NCBI RefSeq assembly: GCF_019599295.1
Contig: NZ_JAIEWN010000028.1
Coordinates: forward strand, 9,084 to 46,328
Reading direction: 5' to 3'
Length of the DNA: 37,245 nucleotides
Source of the DNA: Oscillochloris sp. ZM17-4
Lineage (GTDB): Bacteria > Chloroflexota > Chloroflexia > Chloroflexales > Chloroflexaceae
The notes under the pieces were generated by a model, which worked only from the letters and a program-made list of their open reading frames with translations, was not told the DNA's origin and did no database searches. This document shows, one piece after another, positions 26,554 through 34,515 of the stretch. Every line of letters starts with the position of its first letter. The stretch's first letter is position 1. The translations under genes were made by a program, and so were the position numbers.

Positions 26554-26590
26554 TCGCGGCCGGCACCGGCCGGCTGAGAGAGAGGTGGTG

Positions 26591-27274
26591 ATGATGACCG
26601 CAGCGCCGATCCAGATCCTGATCGCCGACGACCACGCGGTCGTGCGCCAGGGGCTGCGCGCCCTGATCGAGACCGAGCCGGGGATGGAACTGGTGGGCGA
26701 GGCCCAGGACGGCCTGGAGGCCGCGGCTATGGCCCGCGCGCTTCAGCCCGATGTCATCCTGCTCGACATGGTCATGCCGCGCCAAGACGGCCTGGCGACG
26801 ATCGCGCAGATCACGGCCGAGCGGCCCGACGCCCGCATCCTGGTGCTCACCAGCTTCGCCGACGACGAGCAGGTCTTCCCGGCGATCAAGGCCGGCGCGC
26901 TCGGCTACCTCCTCAAGGACTCCTCGCCCCAGCAGCTGCTCCAGGCGATCCGCGACGTCTTCCAGGGCGAGTCATCGCTGCACCCGACGATCGCGCGCAA
27001 GCTGGTCCAGGAGCTTAGCCGCCCCGCGGAGCGGCCCCTGGCCCAAGATCCGCTCACCGAGCGCGAGGTCGAGGTGTTGCGCCAGGTTGCCCAGGGACGC
27101 TCGAACCAGGAGATCGCCGACCACCTCATCCTGAGCGAGCGCACGGTGCGCACCCACGTCAGCAGCATCCTCGACAAGCTGCACCTGGCCAATCGCACCC
27201 AGGCCGCGCTCTACGCCCTGCGCACCGGCATCAGCGACCTGCAGCCCGAGGAGCCCCACCGTCATTTGTCGTAG
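26591..27274 (+). CDS. NarL/LuxR-family response regulator
   Basis: A 227-residue response regulator. The receiver (1-120) has acidic pair in ADDH, D59 in VILLDMVMPRQDG, T in VLTSF and K in YLLKDSSP. A LuxR HTH lies near the end: LTEREVEVLRQVAQGRSNQE, IADHLILSERTVRTHVSSIL. GAGAGAGAGG is upstream of adjacent ATGs (26591 and 26594). It follows the DICT kinase, which should phosphorylate it. The targets are unknown. Confidence 0.92.
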   Translation: MMTAAPIQILIADDHAVVRQGLRALIETEPGMELVGEAQDGLEAAAMARALQPDVILLDMVMPRQDGLATIAQITAERPDARILVLTSFADDEQVFPAIKAGALGYLLKDSSPQQLLQAIRDVFQGESSLHPTIARKLVQELSRPAERPLAQDPLTEREVEVLRQVAQGRSNQEIADHLILSERTVRTHVSSILDKLHLANRTQAALYALRTGISDLQPEEPHRHLS

Positions 27275-27418
27275 CCGGGCCGCCATTTGACGCACGCGCG
27301 CCACTCGTCCAAGCGGCGTTTTGTTGTGCGCGGCGGGCGTCGTTGCGCCGATGCGCGGCGGGGGCGTGGCTGGTAGAGTGGCGGCAGGTCACGCAGCACG
27401 GTTTGGCAGAGGGGCAGG

Positions 27419-27796
27419 ATGAGCAGGCAGCTACCAGCGCTGATCGCGGCAGAGTCGGGTGAGCTTCGCGCAGGGCTGCAGGCGCTGCTCGAGAGCATCC
27501 CAGGCATCGGCCCGGTCGCCCAGGCCCGCGATCGGCAGGCGCTCAGAGAGCTGCTTGCGCATGACGCGCCGCTGCTCTGCCTGGCGGACTACAGGCTCGC
27601 CGATGCCATCTACGGCCGCCCGCGGGCAATCGTGGTGGTGCTGGTCGAGCGGCAGGGCGAGCAGCAGCCGGCGCTGGCGGCCGGCGCCGCACGGGCCGTG
27701 ATGAAGGGCACGCCGGCGGCGCAGCTGGTCGCGCTGATCGACGCGCTGCTCACCGGCGCCGGGGCGGAAGGGCGAGCAGGTGCGGAGGAGCCATAG
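27419..27796 (+). CDS. Degenerate stand-alone receiver domain
   Basis: A 125-residue single-domain protein with the receiver topology of the neighbouring regulator: LPALIAAESGELRAGLQALL aligns with LIADDHAVVRQGLRALIE, and AARAVMKGTPAAQLVALIDA aligns with LGYLLKDSSPQQLLQAI. The acidic pair is AES instead of DD, so Mg2+ binding is impaired; D57 (CLADY) and K96 remain. It may be a phosphorylation-independent or decoy partner for the kinase. Weak start spacing; GAGGGGCAGG precedes ATG. Confidence 0.65.
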   Translation: MSRQLPALIAAESGELRAGLQALLESIPGIGPVAQARDRQALRELLAHDAPLLCLADYRLADAIYGRPRAIVVVLVERQGEQQPALAAGAARAVMKGTPAAQLVALIDALLTGAGAEGRAGAEEP

Positions 27797-27869
27797 ACCC
27801 TTTCGCACCACTATGCATCCGTCCGAACCAGGTTTGCGGTAAGAGGCAGTACTACAAAGGAGGCACACG

Positions 27870-28553
27870 ATGCGAGGAATTCAGAGGCCGGGCGGCATCG
27901 CCGCGCTGTACCAGGGGCTGGCCTACGTCGTCGGGATGATCGGGTTTCTGCTGGTGGTGAACGTGGGCGACGTGGCCGACCCGGCCCAGAAGGTGGCCCT
28001 GATCGGCGAGCACCAGGGCTTCCTGTCGCTCCTGCACCTGGTCGTCTACGTCTTCTGGGGCATCGCGATGGTCGTGCTGGCCCTGGCGGTCCACGAGCGG
28101 CTGCAGGGCGGCGCTCCGGCGCTGATGCAGGTGGCGAGCGCCTTCGGGCTGATCTGGGCTGGCCTGGTGCTGGCCAGCGGCATGATCTACAACGTTGGCA
28201 TGCAGGCCGTGGTCGGGCTGGCCGGCACGGCGCCGGAGCAGGCCGCGCCGACCTGGCTGGCGATCGAGGCGGTCTTCAACGGGCTGGGCGGTGGGGTCGA
28301 GGTCGTCGGCGGGGTCTGGGTGCTGCTGCTGACCTGGGCGGCCCTGCGCGCGGGCGGCCTGCCGCGGGCGCTGAACCATTGGGGCCTGGGGGTTGGACTG
28401 GCGGGTCTCTGCACGGTCGTGCCGGCCATCAGCGAGGTCAGCGCGGCGGTGTTCGGGCTCAGCCAGATCGTCTGGTTCCTCTGGCTGGGGATTGTGCTGC
28501 TGCGCAGCCGCGCGCCCCATGCGGCCTACGAGCCGACGACCGCGGCGGCGTAG
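27870..28553 (+). CDS. Six-helix membrane protein of unknown function (DUF4386-like)
   Basis: A 227-residue protein with six predicted membrane helices (AALYQGLAYVVGMIGFLLVV, FLSLLHLVVYVFWGIAMVV, FGLIWAGLVLASGMIYNVG, VEVVGGVWVLLLTWAAL, GLGVGLAGLCTVVPAI, SQIVWFLWLGIVLLRS). The helix order resembles DUF4386 proteins, but the ending motif is absent. AAAGGAGG is 8 bp before the ATG. Function unknown. Confidence 0.7.
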   Translation: MRGIQRPGGIAALYQGLAYVVGMIGFLLVVNVGDVADPAQKVALIGEHQGFLSLLHLVVYVFWGIAMVVLALAVHERLQGGAPALMQVASAFGLIWAGLVLASGMIYNVGMQAVVGLAGTAPEQAAPTWLAIEAVFNGLGGGVEVVGGVWVLLLTWAALRAGGLPRALNHWGLGVGLAGLCTVVPAISEVSAAVFGLSQIVWFLWLGIVLLRSRAPHAAYEPTTAAA

Positions 28554-28589
28554 GGTCAATGCGAGTGGCTGAACAAGAGAGGCCAACTA

Positions 28590-29228
28590 ATGACGATGCG
28601 CGACAATCGTTCACCGCACAAGTCCGGTATCCGCCTTTCAAGCCTTGACTTTCGCAACAACACCTGGCTGACCATCCTGAGCTACCTGTTACGGCTGATC
28701 GGCGCGGTGGTCTTCGGGGGGCTGTTCTTCCAGATCGTGCAGCGCCTGCGCCCCGATGAGGCGCTCACCCTGATGGCGCTCGTGTCGATCGGCATCGACG
28801 GCGTGCCGGCGATCGCCAGCATCATCCTGGTGGTCCTGGACGTGATCGGCGTGCTCGTGCTGCACGAGTGCATCCACGCCGCGGTCTTTGCCATCACCAG
28901 CGGGGCGCCACCACGCATCGGCATCCGCGGCGCGATGATCTTCGCGTCGGCCGAGGGCTACCTGACCAGCCGGAACGCGATGCTGGTGAACGCCATCGCG
29001 CCGTTCGCCGTGATCTCGGCCCTCGGCCTGCTGCTGCTGCCGGTCGTCCCGTCCGCCGCACTGGCCTGGATCTTCATCCCGACCGTGGTGAATGCCGCCG
29101 CCGCCGCGGGCGACGCTATGGCGGTCGCCTGGCTGGCGACGCTGCCCACGACCGCCACAATTGAGGATCACGGCGATGTGCTGGTGGCTTACTCCCGTAA
29201 CCGCATCGTCCCGATGCATGAGTCCTGA
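28590..29228 (+). CDS. DUF3267-type putative zincin membrane protease
   Basis: A 212-residue membrane protein with HECIHA (HExxH) in the helix GVLVLHECIHAAVFAITSG, the DUF3267 signature of putative zinc metalloproteases. There are four or five membrane helices (SYLLRLIGAVVFGGLFFQIV, IASIILVVLDVIGVLVL, APFAVISALGLLLLPVVP, WIFIPTVVNAAAAAGD). The last segment with N and D (VVNAAAAAGDAMAVAWL) would carry the third ligand as in related site-2-like proteins. Start MTMRDNRSP has a weak site (GAGAGG). It follows the six-helix protein by 37 bp. Substrate unknown. Confidence 0.78.
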   Translation: MTMRDNRSPHKSGIRLSSLDFRNNTWLTILSYLLRLIGAVVFGGLFFQIVQRLRPDEALTLMALVSIGIDGVPAIASIILVVLDVIGVLVLHECIHAAVFAITSGAPPRIGIRGAMIFASAEGYLTSRNAMLVNAIAPFAVISALGLLLLPVVPSAALAWIFIPTVVNAAAAAGDAMAVAWLATLPTTATIEDHGDVLVAYSRNRIVPMHES

Positions 29229-29309
29229 GCATGTCTACGAAGAACAGTCCGATACATCGTTGCGGAAGAGCCGGGTATATTACCCGATACTGACAGCAAA
29301 GGGCCTGGC

Positions 29310-30206
29310 ATGAAAACAGTACTGATCGCCGGGGCGACCGGCTACCTGGGGCGATATGCCGTCCACGCCTTCAAACACGCAGGCTACCGGGTACGGGTAC
29401 TCGCCCGAAGCGAGCAAAAGCTGGCGCTACCGGGTGCGGGCCTGGCCCCGGCCATCAGCGACTGCATCGACGAGATCCATATCGGTGATGTGACCCAGCC
29501 GGAGACGCTCCGTGGGATCACCAATGGGATCGATGTCGTGTTCTCGTCGATTAGCATGATGGGGGCGAAAAGCAAGCACACCTGGCATGACGTCGATTAC
29601 CTGGGCAATCTCACTATCTTGAACGAGGCGCGGAAGACCGACGTCGCGAAGTTTGTGTTTATCTCGGTGTTCAACGCCGCCAAGCTGATGCATGTCCCCA
29701 TGGTCAAAGCGCACGAAGATTTCGCGGCGGATCTGGCGGCCTCCGGCCTGGCGTACACAGTGATTCGCCCGACGGGCTACTTCTCCGACATGGGCGCATT
29801 GCTTCAGATGGCGCAATCCGGGCGCGTCTATCTGCTGGGCGACGGCACGCTCCGGATCAATCCGATCCACGGGGCCGATCTGGCCCGGGTGAGCGTAGAT
29901 GCGGTAACGATGGGGGCCTCCGACATCGACGTGGGCGGGCCGGAGGTTCACGCGTGGGATGACATCGCAGCGATCGCGTGTGCCGCAGCCGGCCAGCCAC
30001 CGAAGGTCACGCGCATTCCGCTGCCACTGGCGCGCGCCGGGGTCGGTCTGCTGCGACCATTCAAGCGTCGCATGGCCCAGCTGCTGGATTTCTTCGTCTC
30101 CTCGGCGGCGCTGGAGAGCGTGGCACCGCAGGCGGGCACACGACGGCTAGCCGACCACTACGACCAGCTACTGGCAAATCGACCGCTGGAGGCAGTGGCA
30201 CCATGA
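29310..30206 (+). CDS. Atypical SDR / NAD(P)H-binding protein
   Basis: A 298-residue Rossmann protein of the NmrA/atypical SDR kind. The dinucleotide loop is VLIAGATGYLGRYAV, with the dinucleotide-selecting R in RVRVLARSEQKL, then DVVFSSISMMG, and YTVIRPTGYFSDMGALLQM typical of atypical SDRs. The catalytic YxxxK of classical SDRs is missing. GGCC/GGG before ATG is weak. It overlaps the next gene (ATGA), so the two are coupled. Confidence 0.8.
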   Translation: MKTVLIAGATGYLGRYAVHAFKHAGYRVRVLARSEQKLALPGAGLAPAISDCIDEIHIGDVTQPETLRGITNGIDVVFSSISMMGAKSKHTWHDVDYLGNLTILNEARKTDVAKFVFISVFNAAKLMHVPMVKAHEDFAADLAASGLAYTVIRPTGYFSDMGALLQMAQSGRVYLLGDGTLRINPIHGADLARVSVDAVTMGASDIDVGGPEVHAWDDIAAIACAAAGQPPKVTRIPLPLARAGVGLLRPFKRRMAQLLDFFVSSAALESVAPQAGTRRLADHYDQLLANRPLEAVAP

Positions 30207-31246
30207 GCGGTATCGACCAGCAGCTACAGCGTCTGATCGAGAGCGAGAGCCGAAGGCCGCACACTCACGGCGTGTTCCTCGGCGTGCAGTCCGCCGATGG
30301 GCGGGTGAACTTCCGGGGGGCGGCGGGGGATGCGGCGCCGGATTGTCCCTACTTCATCGCCAGCGTCACCAAGATGTACACCGTCGCCGTGCTGATGGGC
30401 CTCGCCGACGAGCGTCGGCTCGACCTCGACGCGCCGATCGCCGCCCACCTGCCGCATGATCTGCTCGACGGAATCCATGTCCACAAGGGCACGGACCACA
30501 GCCGCCGGCTCACGGTCGCCCAGCTGATCCACCAGACCTCCGGCCTGCCGGACTACTTTGAGGGCGGCTTCGCCGAGGACTTCAAGCAGAACCGCGACCG
30601 CGCCTACAGCGTGGCCGACGCGCTGGCGCTCGCCCGCCGGAAGCCGCCGGCGGCCGCGCCGGACAGCGGCAGATCCCACTACTCCGACACCAACTACCAG
30701 CTCCTTGGCGCGATCGTCGAGGCTGTCACCGACCAGCCGCTGGCGAACGCCTTCCAGCATCGCATCTTCGACCAGCTTGGCCTGGCGGATACGTACCTGT
30801 ATGACTGCGCCCACCCGCGGCCGGTCGAGCCGCTGCCGCTTTACTACAAGAGTACACAGCTGTCGCTGCCGCTGGCGCTCAGCTCCGAGCGTGGCACCGG
30901 CGGGATCGTCTCGACCCTGGCGGACAGCCTGCGCTTCCTCCGGGCATACTTCGACGGCGAGCTGTTCGACCCCGCCCACTTCGCGCGCATGCATGACTGG
31001 AACGCGCTGTTCTTCCCCATGCAGTACGGCTACGGCCTGATGCGCTTCAAGCTCCCGAGCTGGATGACCCTGTTTCGGGAAACGCCGGAGTTGATCGGGC
31101 ACTCCGGGTCGACGGGGTCGTTCGCATTCTATGCCCCGCGCGAGCAGGTGTATCTGGCCGGGACGTTCAACCAGTTTGACAAGCCGTCACGACCGTTCAA
31201 TGTGATGCTGAGGGTCGTTGCGATAACATCACGTACGGCCTCATAA
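30203..31246 (+). CDS. Serine hydrolase of the beta-lactamase/AmpC-like fold
   Basis: A 347-residue penicillin-binding-protein-like hydrolase. The nucleophile motif SxxK is S54-K57 in FIASVTKMYT; a Tyr-type motif YSDTNYQLLG replaces YxN; the third motif is GHSGSTGSFA. No signal peptide, so it is cytoplasmic, unlike true beta-lactamases. It overlaps the SDR gene stop. Esterase or peptidase activity is most likely. It is followed by the IS91-type element. Confidence 0.82.
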   Translation: MSGIDQQLQRLIESESRRPHTHGVFLGVQSADGRVNFRGAAGDAAPDCPYFIASVTKMYTVAVLMGLADERRLDLDAPIAAHLPHDLLDGIHVHKGTDHSRRLTVAQLIHQTSGLPDYFEGGFAEDFKQNRDRAYSVADALALARRKPPAAAPDSGRSHYSDTNYQLLGAIVEAVTDQPLANAFQHRIFDQLGLADTYLYDCAHPRPVEPLPLYYKSTQLSLPLALSSERGTGGIVSTLADSLRFLRAYFDGELFDPAHFARMHDWNALFFPMQYGYGLMRFKLPSWMTLFRETPELIGHSGSTGSFAFYAPREQVYLAGTFNQFDKPSRPFNVMLRVVAITSRTAS

Positions 31247-31412
31247 TCGTATCTTCAGCCAAAGCGTCTCGGATAGTTTACCGATTGAAGAACATGAGCG
31301 AATTTATAAAGTATCAAGAATGCGCGTTGAACGAAGCGCTTCGCGCAGCGAGTCCCTACCCCTCAGCTACCTGCTTTCCTGACAGCTTGCTGCCTCCTGC
31401 TACCCGTGTGAC

Positions 31413-31453
31413 GATACCTCCTGGTGGCGTGTCGCTTCTCACCAGGAGGTATC
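31413..31453 (+). promoter_or_regulatory. Hairpin that hides the recombinase ribosome site
   Basis: GATACCTCCTGGTG (31413-31426) and CACCAGGAGGTATC (31440-31453) form a perfect 14-bp stem with a 13-nt loop. The second arm includes AGGAGGT, the Shine-Dalgarno for the GTG at 31457. When the RNA is made from outside, the stem would block translation, a known way for transposons to limit expression by read-through. Confidence 0.65.
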
Positions 31454-31456
31454 ATC

Positions 31457-32326
31457 GTGACTCCCTTACGGCAGCGGATGCTCGAGGACATGCAGCTGCG
31501 GGGCATGGCGCCCTCAACCCAAGAGGCCTACCTGCGCTACGTCCGGCAACTGGCGGAGTTCACCGGCAAGTCCCCGGACCAGACCACTGACGAGGATTTT
31601 CGCCAGTTCTTTCTCGCGCTCCACAAGGTCCGTGGCCTCTCCCGCTCTTCGGCTACCGTCGCCATTGCGGCCTTCAAGTTCTTCTTCGAGATTACGCTCC
31701 AGCGTCCCTGGCCCCGCCTCGACCTGTTTCGTCCCCGCCCCACCCAGACTTTGCCCGTTGTACTCAGTGTCGATGAGGTCTGGCGTATTCTCGACCACAT
31801 CTACCGGCCGACCTACTACGCCTGCCTGGCGACCATCTACACCTGCGGCTTGCGCATCAGCGAAGGCGTCAACCTTCAGGTCTCCTGGATCGATAGCGCA
31901 CGCATGCAGCTCCAGATCCGCGGCGGCAAGGGCCTCAAGGACCGCTACATTCCCCTTCCCCTGCGCACGCTCACCCTGCTCCGCCGCCAGTGGCGCACCC
32001 ATCGCAACCCGGTCTGGCTCTTTCCGGCCGGGCCTCGCGCTGGCATGCAGCACCACACCGCCACGGCCCCCATCAGCCCCTGTGGGGTCCGTGAAGCGTT
32101 CCGCGATGCGCTCAACGACGCAGGGGTGAGCAAGAACGCCACGGTCCACACGCTGCGCCATTCCTGGGCCACCCACCTCTTGGAGGCCGGCGTCAACTTA
32201 CGGGTCATCCAACTCTGGCTCGGCCATCGCTCGCCTTCGACTACGGCGATCTATACCCACCTCACCCGCAAGGCAGAAGAACTGGCCAGCGGTGTGCTTG
32301 ACACCCTCTCGGAAGGTATGCAGTGA
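31457..32326 (+). CDS. Phage-type tyrosine recombinase of the IS91-type element
   Basis: A 289-residue tyrosine recombinase. GTG 31457 is chosen because AGGAGGT is 6 bp upstream. The N-terminal SAM-like core-binding domain is MLEDMQLRGMAPSTQEAYL ... VRGLSRSSATVAIAAFKFFF. The catalytic domain has R in CGLRISEG, K in GGKGLKDRYIP, HxxR in HTLRHSWATHL, H in LGHRSPST and nucleophile Y in AIYTHLT. All five residues are present. Such a partner occurs in some IS91-family elements. The stop overlaps the transposase GTG by 4 bases. Confidence 0.9.
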   Translation: MTPLRQRMLEDMQLRGMAPSTQEAYLRYVRQLAEFTGKSPDQTTDEDFRQFFLALHKVRGLSRSSATVAIAAFKFFFEITLQRPWPRLDLFRPRPTQTLPVVLSVDEVWRILDHIYRPTYYACLATIYTCGLRISEGVNLQVSWIDSARMQLQIRGGKGLKDRYIPLPLRTLTLLRRQWRTHRNPVWLFPAGPRAGMQHHTATAPISPCGVREAFRDALNDAGVSKNATVHTLRHSWATHLLEAGVNLRVIQLWLGHRSPSTTAIYTHLTRKAEELASGVLDTLSEGMQ

Positions 32327-33582
32327 CCACGCTCGGCGAGATCTTTCGCCGCTATGGGCCAGCCTACCGCGCGCGCTATAGCTCGACCCTTTCCGAGCGC
32401 CAGCTCCAGGCGATGCAGGCCATCGCCCAGTGTCGCACCGAAGCCCTCGGCGGCCACGTCTACCGCTGTCCGGCCTGCCAGACCACCCGCTACAGCTACC
32501 ACTCCTGCCGTAACCGCCACTGTCCGACCTGCCAGCAGGACGCCTCCGAGGCCTGGCTCGCCGCGCAGCAGGCTCTGCTGCTGCCCGTGCCCTACTTCCT
32601 GGTCACCTTCACCGTGCCGGCCGAGCTGCGGGCTGCCGCGCGCCAGCATCCCGAGGCGATCTACCCGCTCCTGTTTCACGCCGCATCGGCCGCACTGCAG
32701 CAACTCGCGCATGATCCGCGCTTCCTCGGCGGGCAGATCGGCATGCTCGGGGTCTTGCAGACCTGGACCCGCGACCTGCGCTACCACCCCCACGTCCACT
32801 TCCTCGTGCCGGCCCTGGCCCTCTCGCCTGGTGGCAAGCGCTGGCTGATCGGCAAACGCGACTTCCTCGTTCACGTCAAGCCCCTCGGCCAGCTCTTTCG
32901 CGCCAAGTTCCGTTCGGGGTTGGCGAAAACGCCGTGGATGCGCGAGGTGAACGCTCGTGCCTGGAAGCAGTCCTGGGTCGTGGACTGCCGGCCCGTTGGC
33001 AGCGGGGCGACGGCCTTGACGTACCTGGCCCCCTACATCTTCCGCATCGCCTTGAGCAACAACCGCATCGAGCGGGTCTCCAATGAGGCGGTGACCTTTC
33101 GCTACACCGACGGCAAGACCGGCGAGAAGAAACGAACCACCTTGCCAGTCGACGCCTTCATCAGCCGCTTTCTGGCCCACGTGCTGCCCAAGGGTTTCGT
33201 GAAGGTGCGCTCCTACGGGCTGCTCTGCCCGGGCAAGCGGCAGTTGCTCACGGAGGTGCGCAGCATGCTGATGCTGCAACAGGCTGCGGTGGAGCCGCCA
33301 GTACATGCGGTAGCTCCACCGCCGGAACGAGCAGCGCCAGATGTTCGCTGTTGTCCGTCGTGCGGGCAGGCGATGCAGCTGGTCAAGACGCTTCCGCCGC
33401 AGCGGCACCGTGAGCAAGCGCCACAGCCAGCTCCCCTGGCAACCAGTCGTGGCCCTCCACTCCAGCGTGTGTGTGTCCTGAGCTGGTACCAGCCGACCAG
33501 GTGTGCTGAGCATACCTGGCTGGTGGCGTGCGCCGTCGTTGTCGTCTCCGCCTGGCTCATGGTCGTGGGTGGTTTGGTATGA
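32323..33582 (+). CDS. IS91-family Y2/HUH transposase
   Basis: A 419-residue rolling-circle transposase. An N-terminal zinc finger (C49-x2-C52, then C62, C67 and C70 in YRCPACQTTRYSYHSCRNRH, CPTC) is followed by the HUH metal motif HPHVH (155-159) in RYHPHVHFLVPAL. The tyrosine region is YLAPYIFRIALSNNRI, close to the family's YLAxY pattern. The tail has CCPSCGQAMQLVK. It begins with GTG overlapping the recombinase stop. IS91 family length is 380-430, so it is complete. It should nick at the origin end and replicate by rolling circle. Confidence 0.9.
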   Translation: MTTLGEIFRRYGPAYRARYSSTLSERQLQAMQAIAQCRTEALGGHVYRCPACQTTRYSYHSCRNRHCPTCQQDASEAWLAAQQALLLPVPYFLVTFTVPAELRAAARQHPEAIYPLLFHAASAALQQLAHDPRFLGGQIGMLGVLQTWTRDLRYHPHVHFLVPALALSPGGKRWLIGKRDFLVHVKPLGQLFRAKFRSGLAKTPWMREVNARAWKQSWVVDCRPVGSGATALTYLAPYIFRIALSNNRIERVSNEAVTFRYTDGKTGEKKRTTLPVDAFISRFLAHVLPKGFVKVRSYGLLCPGKRQLLTEVRSMLMLQQAAVEPPVHAVAPPPERAAPDVRCCPSCGQAMQLVKTLPPQRHREQAPQPAPLATSRGPPLQRVCVLSWYQPTRCAEHTWLVACAVVVVSAWLMVVGGLV

Positions 33583-33634
33583 GTTACCGAGCCATCCACA
33601 GTCGCTACGCTCAGGGCATATCCCGCTGATTTTG

Positions 33635-33700
33635 GCGGGCTACGTGCGCTGGGGAGCGACGTCAGAGGCGGGCTACGTACGCTGGGGAGCGACGTCAGAG
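33635..33700 (+). repeat. 33-bp direct repeat, two copies
   Basis: Two adjacent 33-bp units (33635-33667 and 33668-33700) differ by one base (GTGCGC/GTACGC) and start GCGGGCTACGT. They lie 50 bp after the transposase stop, at the presumed right end of the IS91-type element. Confidence 0.8.
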
Positions 33701-33924
33701 GCAAGCGCTAAGCTGAGCCGGGGCACGGACGGGAGCAAATTCCAAGTGAGCGGAGCGCGAAGGCTTCGTTCAACGAGGATTGATGGCGCGGCTTCGCGCG
33801 CCATAATCCTTAGATCGTTCTCGGCTTTCCTACGCCAAAAGCATGTTCTTCGCACTGCCACAGCGTTGTGGCGCTCATCTGGTTGGTAAGGTTCGATCAT
33901 CCTACGGTACGCGCTGCGTATCAC

Positions 33925-34083
33925 GCCGCCGTTACAGAGTGCTGCTAGCGTATCAAAGTCGATCCCCTGAGTTTCCCCTTTCTCAATACGACGCAGCGTG
34001 AGCGGCGTCACCCCTGCTGCCTCTGCGGCCTCTAGCTGTGTAACTACACGGCCAAGTTTTGTCCCAAGCTCAAATGGTGGATC
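33925..34083 (-). pseudogene. XRE-family HTH regulator remnant
   Basis: The minus strand reads PPFELGTKLGRVVTQLEAAE then AAGVTPLTLRRIEKGETQGI and DFDTLAALCNGG: a Cro/CI-type HTH of the small GETQGIDFDTL class. There is a TAG just upstream and no start, so the 5' end is lost. After CNGG the usual ALGVQPGDLL is replaced by unrelated VIRSAYRRMIEP text, although the frame stays open to 33673. Confidence 0.6.
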
Positions 34084-34103
34084 CGCATGGTCCTACGAAA
34101 AAC

Positions 34104-34120
34104 CTAATTATCGCTGAACA
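34104..34120 (-). repeat. 17-bp motif TGTTCAGCGATAATTAG (copy 2)
   Basis: Identical to 1503-1519, same minus-strand orientation. It lies 20 bp upstream of the truncated HTH remnant. Confidence 0.6.
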
Positions 34121-34177
34121 TGTTGCCAGCAACAACACTGCGCACGGTGAGGGTGTGGCAGAGCTTTGCTTTCCCAC

Positions 34178-34230
34178 AAAAAAACTGATGGTGCTGCGGC
34201 GCGGCTACGCCGCGCCGCAGCACCATCAGT
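34178..34230 (-). terminator. Strong intrinsic terminator, 22-bp perfect stem
   Basis: A perfect 22-bp inverted repeat (34184-34205 and 34209-34230) has a 3-nt loop (TAC). An A7 run at 34178-34184 becomes T7 right after the stem on the minus strand. It lies downstream of the LOTUS-type fragment, which is read on the same strand. The stem is unusually long for a terminator. Confidence 0.75.
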
Positions 34231-34256
34231 GCAGCATGTGCCTGATGGGCACAAAG

Positions 34257-34268
34257 TATCGCTGAACA
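34257..34268 (-). repeat. 12-bp partial copy of the 17-bp motif
   Basis: TGTTCAGCGATA, the first 12 bases of the 17-mer, 5 bp after the LOTUS fragment stop on the minus strand. Together with 34104-34120 it brackets the terminator. Confidence 0.5.
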
Positions 34269-34273
34269 TAGGC

Positions 34274-34462
34274 TTACTGTTTCGCGCGGACGTAGAGGAT
34301 CTCCGTCGGTGAGCCGGCCACCTCGCGATCATCAAGCTCGAAGAGATCGGGGTGGGCCCGCACGAGGTCGCTCAGCTTCCGATAGCCAAAGTTGCGCGCA
34401 TCGAAGTCTGAGCGGAGCTTGGTGAGGTGGCTGCCGAGCATGCCGAGGTGCGCCCAGCCCTG
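34274..34462 (-). pseudogene. OST-HTH/LOTUS-domain C-terminal remnant
   Basis: The minus strand reads ALEQSSDEQGWAHLGMLGSH, LTKLRSDFDARNFGYRKLSD, LVRAHPDLFELDDREVAGSP, then EILYVRAKQ-stop. This matches the C-terminal LOTUS domain of NYN/OST-HTH ribonuclease-type proteins (GWAxLGxLGxxLRKxxPDFDPRNYGYRKLSDL). An in-frame TAG lies directly upstream (at ALEQ), and the NYN nuclease domain is missing, so only this end survives. The terminator follows. Confidence 0.65.
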
Positions 34463-34515
34463 CTCATCGCTTGACTGTTCGAGTGCCTAGCGGAAGAGCA
34501 CGGTCGGAAATTCGG

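Larger units (their letters stand above)
31326..33774 (+). mobile_element. IS91-family element with associated tyrosine recombinase
   Basis: It contains a tyrosine recombinase and a Y2/HUH transposase with overlapping frames, the arrangement known from some IS91-like elements. An imperfect inverted pair flanks the genes: GTTGAACGAAGCGCTTCGCGC at 31326-31346 and GCGCGAAGGCTTCGTTCAAC at 33755-33774. True IS91 elements have no such inverted repeats, so these may mark boundaries of a compound or of repeats it inserted between. A small stem CCCGC-N8-GCGGG (33622-33639) just past the transposase could be the origin end. Ends are not proven. Confidence 0.7.

Noticed and set aside
27349-27379. Promoter TTGCGC ... 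TAGAGT before the degenerate receiver
   Set aside because: The spacing (25 bp) is too long.
32251-33513. 420-codon minus-strand frame opposite the transposase
   Set aside because: Shadow of a complete IS91 transposase.
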